DNA from: Trachipleistophora hominis
Lineage: Eukaryota; Microsporidia; Pleistophoridae
Assembly: GCA_000316135.1 (NCBI GenBank)
Contig: JH993889.1
Span: 2,290-14,294, forward strand
Reading direction: 5' to 3'
Length of the DNA stretch: 12,005 bases
Positions 1 to 8,569 of the stretch are shown one piece after another. Position 1 is the stretch's first letter. Each line of letters opens with the position of its first letter. The position numbers and the translations under genes were made by a program. The notes below the pieces were generated by a model that was not told where the DNA came from, ran no database searches, and worked only from the letters and a program-made list of their open reading frames with translations.

Positions 1-31
1 TTAAGTTATATAAAAGTTGAATTTCTGTTGC

Positions 32-289
32 CTAAATTTCCAGATTTTTATGTGATCGTGCAATAACCAATGGTTTCATCGTATATTTAATCGACCATAA
101 CCCATTTTTATCAATAAAATCTGTTATATCCAACATCTTAAGATTGATTGGCAGATTGTGAAGAAAATTACAAGTGATACTTTCTGAACATATTCGAAGG
201 ATGCTCAAATTTTGCAATTTTTTTAGCATTTTGCAGTTATTTTCATCGATGGTAATAGATATAAATTCCAATTGTAAGACTGTACTCAT
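32..289 (-). pseudogene. 3' LRR segment, 85 codons
   Basis: ATG at 289 to TAG at 32. This is the clearest repeat text of the locus: MLKKLQNLSILRI at residues 21-33 and LPINLKMLDI at residues 46-55, about 23 residues apart, as expected for LRR units. After the TAG, ten more open codons run to the left edge of the window (ATEIQLLYNL), so the stop may be another lesion or the real end. This cannot be decided from the window. Confidence 0.55.
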
Positions 290-762
290 TTTCCTTCATT
301 TAAAACCTTATGTAGAATATAATTAACTAGCAAATTTGTTACTGTATCAATGAGGACCAACGGATTATTGTTTTTAGTTTCCAAGTATTTATGAATCCAA
401 TTTACACTATTTTTAAAATTTTCTATGGGAATATACTTAAAAAACACGTAATAATCCTTTAAAAACAAGACTCCCATTTCATATGAGTACTTACTCTCAA
501 ATTTTACGTGTTTTACTTCTTCAATACTGATTAACATGCAAATTATCGAATCAGTACCCTGACAAACATTAGTAAAATATATATGATTCGTGCTTTTTAA
601 ACCAATAAATCTGCGTTTGTTTTCATCGATTACGGAAAATATTATGCGTGAAAAGTCTAGGTTTTCCACATCTTGTACATTGATTACAATCGAACAATTG
701 CTGACTAATAGTTCTTTGCATGTTTTGTTTAAAACGATTTCTCCATTATCGATTGTACGCAC
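286..762 (-). pseudogene. LRR locus segment, 158 codons
   Basis: Open frame without an initiating ATG (it would start at GTG), overlapping the previous segment by 17 bases in another frame. It contains strand-like blocks such as LLVSNCSIVINVQDVENLDF and EEVKHVKFESKYSYEMGVLF, then an aromatic-rich helical stretch. Its stop TGA overlaps the ATG of the next segment as ATGA at 286-289, so the next frame follows directly. Part of the same broken gene. Confidence 0.55.
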
Positions 763-1189
763 ATAATCTTAATTCAAATCGATCATAGTTATCAGGTAGT
801 TTCAGTTGATCTGCAAATATAAAACTTCGCATTATGATTTTAGATTGATTATTAACGGAATTCACTATTGGTGATATTTCTATTACCATTTTTTTATTAA
901 AATAATGTTTTATTCCTATATATAATCTTAGATCAAACCAGCCTTCTGAAAGTTTTATAGTTAAATACTTGATTTTCTCATTAAACGCTACATATGAGCC
1001 TGTTGATATCGTTACATGTTTAAATATATTGTTCTCTATATTAAAATCAATATTCGTTGTTTTATAAATGTTCGCAACCATGAATTTAAATACTCCTCGG
1101 CTTCTTGTGTCCTTCATTTTTAATTCAAAACAAGCAGAAGTTATTATGATATTTGATCCCAAGTCACATTCAATAATATAGGGAAACAT
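746..1189 (-). pseudogene. LRR locus segment, 147 codons
   Basis: Open frame from an ATG at 1189 to a TAA at 746. The ATG is probably an internal Met: the frame upstream is open for a further dozen codons, and the preceding frame leads straight into it. The text alternates beta-strand-like blocks about 20-25 residues apart (VTISTGSYVAF, IKYLTIKLSEGWFDLRLYIG, MVIEISPIV, KIIMRSFIFADQLKLP), as in degenerate leucine-rich repeats. It ends in a frame change at about 750-762, where the next segment begins with no ATG of its own. Confidence 0.55.
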
Positions 1190-1649
1190 AGTTTTAGCCT
1201 TAGTTTGAAATATTTCAGCATTTCTATATGTTTATTAATTGTCAAACTTAAACACGGATCAACATTGCATTAAAAAACCACAATATTTTCTAAATGCTCG
1301 GGAAATATCATATTTTTAGTGAAATTTGTCAATTGAAATAACACTTTAACAACATTTTTTGGAATGTTATTGAGAGCATTTGCAGATAGATTTTTACCAA
1401 CACACATTTCAACTTTTACATTTTTGGCATTGATTTTATAAAATCGAGGGAACAATACTTACAATCGGCTCTTATCAAAGCTTTTATCTTATCAAGACAC
1501 GATAGATCAACGCTAGTATTAATTTTTCTAAATTCCAAGGTCAATTCACCAATATTATTACCTGTGATAAATTCACAAGCCGTAACTGTTTTTAAATCAT
1601 GCATTAATATGTCTATTGCTGTAGTTTGTTTACGAGAAAATAGCGTGCT
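1190..1649 (-). pseudogene. Middle LRR segment with frame change and nonsense codon
   Basis: Downstream of the TGA at 1650 the same frame runs on to a stop at 1416-1418. It includes LRR-like spacing of Leu and Cys, ending in KYCSLDFIKSMPKM. A second frame takes over from about 1418 in an A-rich stretch (CCAAAAATGTAAAAG on the minus strand) and reads NALNNIPKNVVKVLF and FPEHLENIVVF before a TAA at 1270. Beyond the TAA, the same frame remains open for about 27 codons with LRR-like text (CLSLTINKHIEMLKYFKLRL). This part therefore holds both a frameshift and a nonsense codon within one repeat domain. Confidence 0.6.
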
Positions 1650-2498
1650 TCATATATAAACAGAATATGGTGAATCACGTGTACCCACGTTAAATTTCTC
1701 ATCTAAAATTTTCATGTTTTTTTCTAACCATCTAAAGTCAATATCCAACCTGTCAAGCAAAAAATCTAACGAAAAATTGCATATATCAATATTATAGCGA
1801 TGAAAACGGCGGTTGTCTGATGCATTGTATATTTGTGCTGAATTTCCATCTTTATCGAATAGTGAGAACCTGGCGTAAGACTTGACTGCTTTTCTAAATT
1901 GTATTGACGCTTTACTGTCACTAAATATAAGTTGATAAAGACGCCTTGTCGACAGAGCATATTGATTGTCATCAGGATTCTCTCTATAATCCCTAATATC
2001 ATGAAATAACTCAGTGTTTGCCAAGAGATACACACATATAACATATGCAATTGACTCTTTTACATACTCGTCAAATAATGCAAAATGCGTTAATAACGTA
2101 CAAGCTTCCTTGGTATTAATATCGGGAATAACATCCTGTTGCAAACATTTCATAACCTTCTGGTATAATAACATAGTGAATGGAACATGAACAACTTCAA
2201 ACCTAACGTCAGCATTTTCTCTAATTACATCATGGTATATTCTATAGATAATTCTTCTGATACCTGCAATATGACTATGGTAATGAACATTATCATAAAT
2301 GGTTCTATAATTCATCTCTGTTTTTTCATAATAAACATATTTCACCGTTTCATGTGATAATGATAGTTTTGAGTTTACCATTTCGTGTGAATTTAATAGA
2401 TATGACATTTCTGCATCTCCTGGATTTTCAAAAAGCAAAAAATCTACTTCATTTGTTCCTTGTTCATTGGTAAAAACGAAAATGTACTTGAGACCCAT
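1650..2498 (-). CDS. 5' segment of the LRR locus, 282 codons, hypothetical
   Basis: This is the longest intact frame in the window: ATG at 2498, stop TGA at 1650. No signal peptide or membrane segment is visible. Residues 1 to about 165 alternate strand-like and helical stretches, and a leucine/alanine-rich helical part (KEACTLLTHFALFDEYVKES and after) recalls the helices of Skp1/BTB folds. That resemblance is weak and not a family call. The last third is rich in Arg, Asp and aromatic residues. No CCC or GGG tract precedes the ATG (upstream bases read ATATTGGA), unlike the other starts here. The same frame continues past the TGA for 77 codons, which suggests the stop is a nonsense mutation and not the original end. 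If transcribed, it could still give a truncated protein. Confidence 0.55.
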   Translation of the reverse strand: MGLKYIFVFTNEQGTNEVDFLLFENPGDAEMSYLLNSHEMVNSKLSLSHETVKYVYYEKTEMNYRTIYDNVHYHSHIAGIRRIIYRIYHDVIRENADVRFEVVHVPFTMLLYQKVMKCLQQDVIPDINTKEACTLLTHFALFDEYVKESIAYVICVYLLANTELFHDIRDYRENPDDNQYALSTRRLYQLIFSDSKASIQFRKAVKSYARFSLFDKDGNSAQIYNASDNRRFHRYNIDICNFSLDFLLDRLDIDFRWLEKNMKILDEKFNVGTRDSPYSVYI

Positions 2499-4262
2499 TC
2501 CAATATAATCATATAAATTAGATCACATGGATTATGAGCAAACTTACTGTTTTAAACTCTTACAATTAGATTTATAAAAATCCAAAATATTTAATTAATT
2601 TATCTAAATACAAAATTGTCTTTCAACTAACCAGGCGATAAACTTTCTCGCGAATAAAGCGTGGTATTGTAAGTGTTTAAGTGATTATACATACAAGATT
2701 GCAGTGAAATAATTAATTTATTACAAAGCATGCAGCTTTAATTGACAATAACCATGGCATTCAAAATTCTTTTATACATGCACATCGATTAATAAACAAT
2801 ATGTTATGCTTATACTTATTTAGAAACGCGTTGACTATATTAAGCGAGTTATATGAATAGTAGTTACACAAAACAATTTTTTGATGATAATTCAAAAATT
2901 ATAAATTAATTCTTTATGAACAAGATCCTCAATCGGTAAGCGATATAACAAATTATGAATCTTGGTTAAGCAGATCAGAAAATATACAATCAAACAATTA
3001 AATATCAAAATTTAAATATATTTGGCTATAACAAATCTTTCGAATGAAAATTACTAAATAATGCACAATCTGTCATATCAATATAATTATGACTATGTGA
3101 ATTCTTTTAAGAAGTAAATTTTAAAATGGTTTCTATCATATAGGATACTGTCTGGTTGCGTATAAAACACAATGAAAAAAATGCCACAATACGCTATTCT
3201 AACCAACACTGAATTGAAACAATATTCTCAAAATAACATAGTTGAAGAATAATAAAGGTGGTTACTATCTCATTTTTTATGTGTAAATTTTAACACTACT
3301 AAAAACTAAAATTATATTGTGATTAAATCATCAATAGACTAACAAAAAAAGCCTTTTAAATTATCTCATATCCTCTTAAATAGTCAAGAGAAAATCGATA
3401 GTATGCTAATGATTACTTGTGGTTGATGCCAAAAACTAATCTTTTTAAAAAATACAAGCGTTATTTGCATTTTTATCACTTCACAACGCACAGACACTCT
3501 TCTGGTTCGCTGGAACCAACTGTGGCTATAGTCGTCCAGTTCATGGCCAACAAGCGATATCTATGAGATGTATGTTCTCCAGGATAATGTAATTGACCAT
3601 AAGAAGTTATTTTCGAGTGATTAAGTGCTAATATCAAATCAAGTTTTACTTAAGAATAGCTGAGACTTTTACATATGTACTAATATGTTTTTTAAAATAT
3701 AAAACCAAATTTGGACTGATGTGTAAAGGCAATAAAACTCGCTTTTGTTTTATCTCTAATTTTGTTTTATTCTAGTCATTTTCACGTTGTTTCATCTCCC
3801 GTAAAAATTAAAAATAATTCATTGCCAACAACTCAAGCATCATTAATAAATTATTTCCGCATGTGTTTCGGAGTCTGAATATGAAAAGATGGTCTTTTCA
3901 TACCAGAAGTAAATAAATTTCTTTGTAATAACATAAAAACATGTTAGCACTTTGTGTATTATCATGTTTATATAACTATTCAAATTTAAAAGCCTTAGAA
4001 ACATTTTATAGTACTATATGATAAAATTATCACCATTAAATTAAATAAATTAAATAATTAGTATATAAACAATTTATTAAACAGTGGGTTACATTATTTA
4101 ATCCTACAAACGACCTCGTTGTTAATCGACGAAACTAGATCGGTTTGTATACAACAACACAGTTTTTTATTCCGTATAAATCATACTGATGTTTCACCTA
4201 TTAACGCGTGACATTTTTTCTTCGACAGTAATTTTTTAAAAATTTTAACAATTTCTTAAAAA
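2499..4262. other. AT-rich intergenic stretch
   Basis: About 1.76 kb of AT-rich DNA. I see no full-length gene, tRNA or rRNA here. The only part that stands out is the GC-richer segment at about 3476-3649, listed separately. Within it, TGGTTC and GAACCA (3503-3508 and 3513-3518) form a perfect 6-bp hairpin with a 4-base loop. It lacks the T-arm geometry of a tRNA. Confidence 0.6.
3476..3649 (-). pseudogene. Isolated protein-like open segment, possible gene remnant
   Basis: A 57-codon minus-strand frame bounded by stops on both sides (TAA at 3650-3652, TGA at 3476-3478), with no ATG near its beginning. The only Met is at residue 36. It is visibly GC-richer than its surroundings and reads like folded protein, not AT-rich chance sequence, for example HYPGEHTSHRYRLLAMNW followed by ATVGSSEPEECLCVV. 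I do not recognise the family. It could be the last exon-like scrap of a decayed gene or of a mobile element. A chance open frame is possible at this length. Confidence 0.3.
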
Positions 4263-4640
4263 TTATTTTGATGTCTTTGGACTTTTTTGTGCAGTGTTAG
4301 TAATAGAATGTTTACGAAGATGTATTCGCTGAAACATGTTTTCGAGAAATGCTTTTGTGCTAGGTTTGTCTCGATACCTGCGAAGAGATTCTACAGAGTC
4401 GAGCAGATTATTTGTACGAATTCCATTTTAGCTGTCGCTAGATTTTCATAAAAAATTCTTTCGAACCATATTTTCATTCGTTGCGAAAACAAATAAATTA
4501 TTCTACAATGCTAACCATGATAGCGTGTCTATTAAAATCAATAAGCAGTACAAATTCTCGCTGAAATTACTTTTTAATAAAAAAATCATCGATTTAACAA
4601 TGAATGAATTATACCGTAGATTCTTTTATATCGTTGTTAC
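4263..4640 (-). pseudogene. Decayed coding stretch downstream of the acidic protein
   Basis: One minus-strand frame (stop at 4263-4265) reads protein-like over about 125 codons but has three internal stops. It starts beside the end of the acidic ORF with KSMIFLLKSNFSENLYCLL, continues with NNLFVFATNENMVRK, and ends with 54 open codons that include NNLLDSVESLRRYRDKP, FLENMFQRIHLRK and a Lys/Ser-rich tail. Between two of the stops a neighbouring frame reads FERIFYENLATAKMEFVQ, so the locus appears to carry frameshifts as well. It may be the 3' part of the same gene as 4609-5848, or a separate dead gene. Family unknown. Confidence 0.35.
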
Positions 4641-5364
4641 CATATGTTTCCGTATTACTCACTTTATGCTCGCCATACTGCGTATCACGAACGGTATCGG
4701 AGTCTCTATCTCCTATCCTAAGTTGATACATAGTGGATGTAGAATTGCCTGTTGATGACTGATCTGATTCGTCTGCCTCATAATTTCTATCATGTGGTTT
4801 TGACTCGCTATTTCTGTGACTCATTTTTTGTTCTTGTTCTAAAACACAGTTTTCTGGACCGGGTTGTTTGAAAAATTGAAATTTTCCACCTGGTCCTCGT
4901 CCAACAATATGTTTTTTTCCATCAACCACAAATTTTCCGGATGAAGATTGACAAGTCTCGTGCTCAGTTAATTGGAACTCCTTTGTGATACTGGTGTAAT
5001 GATTAGAATTTGTACTTTCTCCTTTTGCTACTTCTGAAGAAGTTTCGCTATCATGAACCTCATCAATTGTTTCAGTGCTACTGTATGACAAGGCTTCATC
5101 ATTAGTAACACTGTCTTGTAAATTTCGTTCATTCATTTTTACTTTTCCTCCTCCATTAATCGTTAGTAAGACTGTATTTTCTAAACATCCCTTTGCTACT
5201 TCAATTGTTAAACATGTATTCGTTAATTCGCACTCTATTTCCATGAAGGCACTACTATCATAATCGACTTCGCTTTGCTCTTGTTCCTCACGCTTTCCAA
5301 CGCCATCCGACACATCAACTATCGTTGAATTGTGATTTTCACCATCTTCATTTCTTTGTGGAGC
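4609..5364 (-). CDS. Acidic Ser/Thr-rich low-complexity protein, probably the cytoplasmic tail of the upstream membrane protein
   Basis: Open frame from about 5364 to a TAA at 4609. The first ATG is at 5244 (211 residues), but the 40 codons before it are open and of the same acidic composition (RNEDGENHNSTIVDV, then KREEQEQSEVDYD). No ATG precedes them, so the frame probably belongs to the upstream gene through a frame change between 5350 and 5364. The text is rich in Glu, Asp, Ser, Thr, Asn and Gly, with no membrane segment. A short Gly/Lys-rich patch (DGKKHIVGRGPGGKFQFF) is the only distinctive motif. The composition suggests an intrinsically disordered region with many potential phosphorylation sites. 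No family recognised. Confidence 0.55.
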   Translation of the reverse strand, partial: APQRNEDGENHNSTIVDVSDGVGKREEQEQSEVDYDSSAFMEIECELTNTCLTIEVAKGCLENTVLLTINGGGKVKMNERNLQDSVTNDEALSYSSTETIDEVHDSETSSEVAKGESTNSNHYTSITKEFQLTEHETCQSSSGKFVVDGKKHIVGRGPGGKFQFFKQPGPENCVLEQEQKMSHRNSESKPHDRNYEADESDQSSTGNSTSTMYQLRIGDRDSDTVRDTQYGEHKVSNTETYGNNDIKESTV

Positions 5365-5848
5365 TTAAATTTGTCCCTCTTGATGTACCTTCTCCTAAAA
5401 AGTCATCAAGTACTTTAATAACTTTTTCTAATACTACTATCTCGTCGGAAAGCTTCTGATGTTTCATTTTGGTTTTATTTAGTCTTTTTTGCTTCTTTTC
5501 CCGCTCACGATTTAGATAACGATGGTTAGTATATCGTGGATTTTCATAAATAATTTTTATACAACACATTACTAGCCAAAGGAATAACATAGCAAAAATA
5601 AAAATTAATGAAGCATAACAGATGCGAAGTGCGATTTCCTTCGCACTCATTGTTGTTGGGTCGTTTAAAACCATGTTACTTGTTGTGTTTGCGTCTGTAA
5701 TGCTAAAAACTGTGTTGTTTGTCTCGTTCTGATTTGTATGACTAGTTGGTTCCAATGATGACGCGTTTTCGTACATATCACATGACAAAGAATTGTTCAT
5801 ACTGCTATTATTTGCTGACATAATGGGTGTATGTATACCTTTAATCAT
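5348..5848 (-). CDS. Single-pass membrane protein with coiled-coil tail (frame broken at its 3' end)
   Basis: 166 codons from an ATG at 5848, with a GGG tract 14 bases upstream. A GTG 10 codons earlier is possible but unneeded. Residues 1-70 are Ser/Thr/Asn-rich with several N-x-S/T triplets (Asn 13, 14, 18, 28, 41, 44, 54). Residues about 76-98 are a strong membrane helix (CYASLIFIFAMLFLWLVMC). Residues 105-132 are very basic, so by the positive-inside rule the N-terminus faces out and the C-terminus faces the cytoplasm. Residues about 114-148 have coiled-coil-like heptads. There is no N-terminal signal peptide, so it would insert as a signal-anchor protein. The TGA at 5348 falls where a second frame, with acidic text, is already open, so one gene of about 410 residues seems split. 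Function unknown. Confidence 0.62.
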   Translation of the reverse strand: MIKGIHTPIMSANNSSMNNSLSCDMYENASSLEPTSHTNQNETNNTVFSITDANTTSNMVLNDPTTMSAKEIALRICYASLIFIFAMLFLWLVMCCIKIIYENPRYTNHRYLNREREKKQKRLNKTKMKHQKLSDEIVVLEKVIKVLDDFLGEGTSRGTNLSSTKK

Positions 5849-5862
5849 AATCTGACAATTTA

Positions 5863-5865
5863 CCC
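5863..5865 (-). promoter_or_regulatory. GGG start-proximal motif
   Basis: GGG on the minus strand, 14 bases before the ATG at 5848. Microsporidian genes commonly carry CCC or GGG tracts just upstream of the start. A three-base tract is weak evidence alone. Confidence 0.3.
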
Positions 5866-7864
5866 GATTTGTAACCACCTAAAAATTTTTCACCAATTCT
5901 ATACATCACCTCATTGATCCTTTTTGTTTTATTTTCTAGAAATTATAGCTTGAGAATGAAAAAAGAATTAATATGTTTTCTTGAACAAAAATTTTTATAC
6001 ATTACCGTTGTCATGGTGTTCCACATTCAGGCTTAAATACACGCTGAAGTTGAAATTCTTCTAAAATGAAGAAATGATGTTATTCTATAGAGAAATTATT
6101 TTCATAAATGTTTTTACGAAATATTCCCCATGTTTATGAGTAATTTAACAAAAAAGTCCGATTCATTTACAAATATGGATTTTTTGTGTTAAATATGCTA
6201 TTCCTTCTCTGTATGCGAAGATTCTGATCTTATCGTTTATGAAACACACCATAATATTAATGCACTCTGAAATAAATTTAAATATTTAATATAACTAACT
6301 ATCTTATACGATTAAAACAACATGGAACATCTACATTGAACTGTGGTTTTTAAAAACTATCAACTTTCTTCCGTTTGTGAATATATCACTATTATTAGTA
6401 AATTGTTTTGGTTTAGTAAAAAGTTGTCGTACAAAAATTGTAATTTGCGCTTATTACACTTGCATAGAATGAATTACATAGTAATTTATAAAAGACTGTC
6501 TTATTATGTTATATTAAAAATTTATGTACCGGTCTAAAACGAATATTATGTTGTGGTTGAACAGAAATAACTTTAAGAACATAGAAAACTTTCTAAATTC
6601 ATTACAATCAAAAGAATTCAAGAAAAAAACAGTTGTAGAATACTAGAAATAAAAACTATAAAAAATATTAAAACTGGAAGAGTAATGATTATATAATGAA
6701 TAAACTTTGCTTTTAACGAGTAATCTGTTTAATTGATTACTTGTATCCTACATAAACACATAAATAAATTTTTCTAGTGCTATGAACATTTCCTAAGCGT
6801 TCTTATCTCACGACAATATAAGCATTATTGTTCACAAGGCTAGGCTATACTATTGTTATGATGATTAGCCAAAAATCAAATTTATGGTAAAACGCTTGTA
6901 ATAGAAATATATACAATTCCTCATGATATATGTTGTTTTACACTTCTAAGTAATCATAGAATTTGCTAAATAGAATAGAAATTATATTTTTACATTTTTA
7001 TGTGATCATTCAGCTATTTCAGTGATATACACAGCTCAGGCATCGCTTAATCGCGTTAAGAAGCAAAATTTCAGATTCAAAACGAAAACTGAGGTTAATC
7101 GGTAGTTTAAAAGATAAATGTGTTAAATAAAATAAAACTCATAATATTCTTACAATAAAAGGTCTATTGCTATACCATACAACATTTAATCCTGAAGCTA
7201 CGTTCACAATCATATTTTAATAACGTGAAACATTTTTAAGTATTGTCGACGTAAATTGTATTTTTATTCATATTTAATATGGAGATGAGAATTTTTATTT
7301 ATATATAGCGCTCAACAACAGTGGTGAAGTATACAATCCAGCAAACATTGCTCAACTATCGTAATATCGCTTTATACAATACTTATAGTTCCTTTTTCTA
7401 TTAACAGTAGTAAAAATATGATATTCTCTGTAAAACACACTTTTTTAATAACATGTAAACACGTAGATTTGCTCTGTCACCTTATAACCAAGGGATCACG
7501 TTAAAGTATATGAGCGATTTCAATGTCATAAAGCCTCGAAAGTATTATTTAGGAGTATCTATAAATAAAATAAATCAAGTATAGCATTACAAACAAATCT
7601 TAATGCCTTACTTCTTTCACTTAATTTGTCATAATTATTTGAACTGCTACTCTCTTCCATATTTTAATTATATATAAGACTTACAATTGTAATATATAAC
7701 ATCAAATATATGTATTTAATCCTTTGTACTTCCTACTATACGATTATATATATTCGTACGATTATGACCATTGAGAATTTATCAATATTATGAATTATAA
7801 ATTAATATGAAAATGGTTCTTACATAAATTTAAGTAGTTTATTCCCTGGTCCAATAACTTTCCA

Positions 7865-7868
7865 CCCC
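7865..7868 (+). promoter_or_regulatory. Possible CCCC upstream motif of the cytochrome b5 gene
   Basis: CCCC lies 39 bases before the ATG at 7908, with another CCC at 7844-7846. This is farther from the start than the other motifs in the window, so its role is uncertain. Confidence 0.3.
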
Positions 7869-7907
7869 AACAAACATCTTACCACTCACGTATTGAATCG
7901 TTATAAA

Positions 7908-8144
7908 ATGATTAAAAAATTGACCAGAGATATTGTTTCGGAGCATAACAATGAGAAAAGCTGCTGGGTAATTTATAATTCATGTGTATATGATGTAACC
8001 GGCTATCTGAAGATTCATCCTGGTGGCAGTAAGATTTTGCTTAGATACGGTGGAAAAGATATCACTGAGATATTTGATGTGGTCCATGGGTATGTGAACA
8101 TACATAAAATGCTGGAAGGTTGCTTAATTGGTTACATTGATTAA
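7908..8144 (+). CDS. Small soluble cytochrome b5-domain protein
   Basis: 78 residues from the first ATG. A TTG five codons earlier is in frame but unlikely as a eukaryotic start. The whole protein is one cytochrome b5 heme-binding domain: an N-terminal strand with W20 (SCWVIYNSCVYDVTGYL), the diagnostic HPGG at 37-40 whose His37 is the first axial heme ligand, GGKDITEIF at 48-56, and His60 as the second ligand, closing with LEGCLIGYI. The ligands are 23 residues apart, one fewer than in classical microsomal b5 and as seen in b5 domains fused to desaturases or hydroxylases. There is no C-terminal membrane anchor and no signal peptide, so it should be a cytosolic electron carrier. Partners in the family include b5 reductase and lipid-modifying oxygenases, none of which is in the window. 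Flanked by AT-rich spacers on both sides. Confidence 0.9.
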   Translation: MIKKLTRDIVSEHNNEKSCWVIYNSCVYDVTGYLKIHPGGSKILLRYGGKDITEIFDVVHGYVNIHKMLEGCLIGYID

Positions 8145-8569
8145 CTGTTGTTGCACACTTGTACTAATGTATGATTAGCATTTATGAACTAAAATTATAC
8201 TGCGGTTATGTTTACGATGCTCTTATAGTCAATTTAAGAATTTTTAAACTTTCATTATTGCAGATTTCCATGAACACAGATCTTGTCACTTTAAAAATAA
8301 AAATTTTGAGATTGATCTGCAACTCAAGATAATACACCAAACGAACGTGTTAATTATTCGTATTAAAATATCTTTAAAAACACTATATAAATAATCTAAG
8401 GTATAAATTCTTACCTTACGAACAATACATTACTGATGGTAATAATATTTTCAATAGTTAGCAATAGCATCATCATAAATAAAAAACACAAATAGTTATC
8501 TTCTGGTAAAAGAACGTCAAAACAAATGTTTAATTATTCCATTTTAATAAATTACCGGTGTACGTCCTC
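8145..8569. other. Intergenic spacer between convergent genes
   Basis: 425 bases of AT-rich DNA between the end of the cytochrome b5 gene (plus) and the end of the membrane-protein gene (minus). The two are convergent, so this holds both 3' regions. I see no gene or clear hairpin terminator. Confidence 0.55.

Larger units (their letters stand above)
32..2498 (-). pseudogene. Decayed leucine-rich-repeat protein gene
   Basis: A chain of minus-strand open segments abuts or overlaps in gene order: 2498-1650, 1649-1416, about 1455-1190, 1189-746, 762-286 and 289-32. Joined, they would give about 820 residues. The later parts carry leucine-rich-repeat-like strings, for example LPINLKMLDI and IPKNVVKVLF, of the 'LP..L..L.I' kind. 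Two in-frame stops interrupt it: TGA at 1650-1652, after which the same frame stays open to 1416, and TAA at 1270-1272, after which the same frame stays open to about 1190. The frame changes near 1418, 1190, 750 and 289. Three of the apparent segment starts are TTG, GTG or an internal Met, as expected for pieces of one gene. After the stop at 32 the frame is open again to base 1, so the locus may continue left. Large LRR families with many broken members are known in some microsporidia. Family membership here is my inference from pattern only. Confidence 0.72.
5849..7907. other. AT-rich intergenic stretch
   Basis: About 2 kb with no supportable gene. A 64-codon plus-strand frame at 6343-6537 begins at GTG, has no upstream motif and reads like chance AT-rich sequence. 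No tRNA, rRNA or longer repeat was found by eye. The last 65 bases hold the upstream region of the cytochrome b5 gene. Confidence 0.6.

Noticed and set aside
4105..4149. Inverted pair TACAAAC / GTTTGTA with a 31-base spacer
   Set aside because: Seven matching bases at this spacing are expected by chance in 12 kb of AT-rich sequence.
4308..4451. 47-codon plus-strand frame beginning with ATG
   Set aside because: It lies opposite the more protein-like minus-strand remnant, with no upstream CCC or GGG tract.
4440..4470. GGTTCGAAAG on the minus strand, resembling a tRNA B box
   Set aside because: It lacks the following pyrimidines, a T-arm, an A box and an acceptor stem, so it is not a tRNA.
4525..4755. 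76-codon plus-strand frame
   Set aside because: It overlaps the acidic minus-strand ORF and the decayed stretch beside it, has no start-proximal motif and has no recognisable domain.
6343..6537. 64-codon plus-strand frame
   Set aside because: It begins at GTG, with no start motif and a composition expected of chance AT-rich sequence.
6990..7140. Minus-strand 37-codon frame with LRR-like LPINLSF
   Set aside because: It is too short, with no start and no neighbouring repeats. The likeness to the left-hand LRR locus rests on a few residues.
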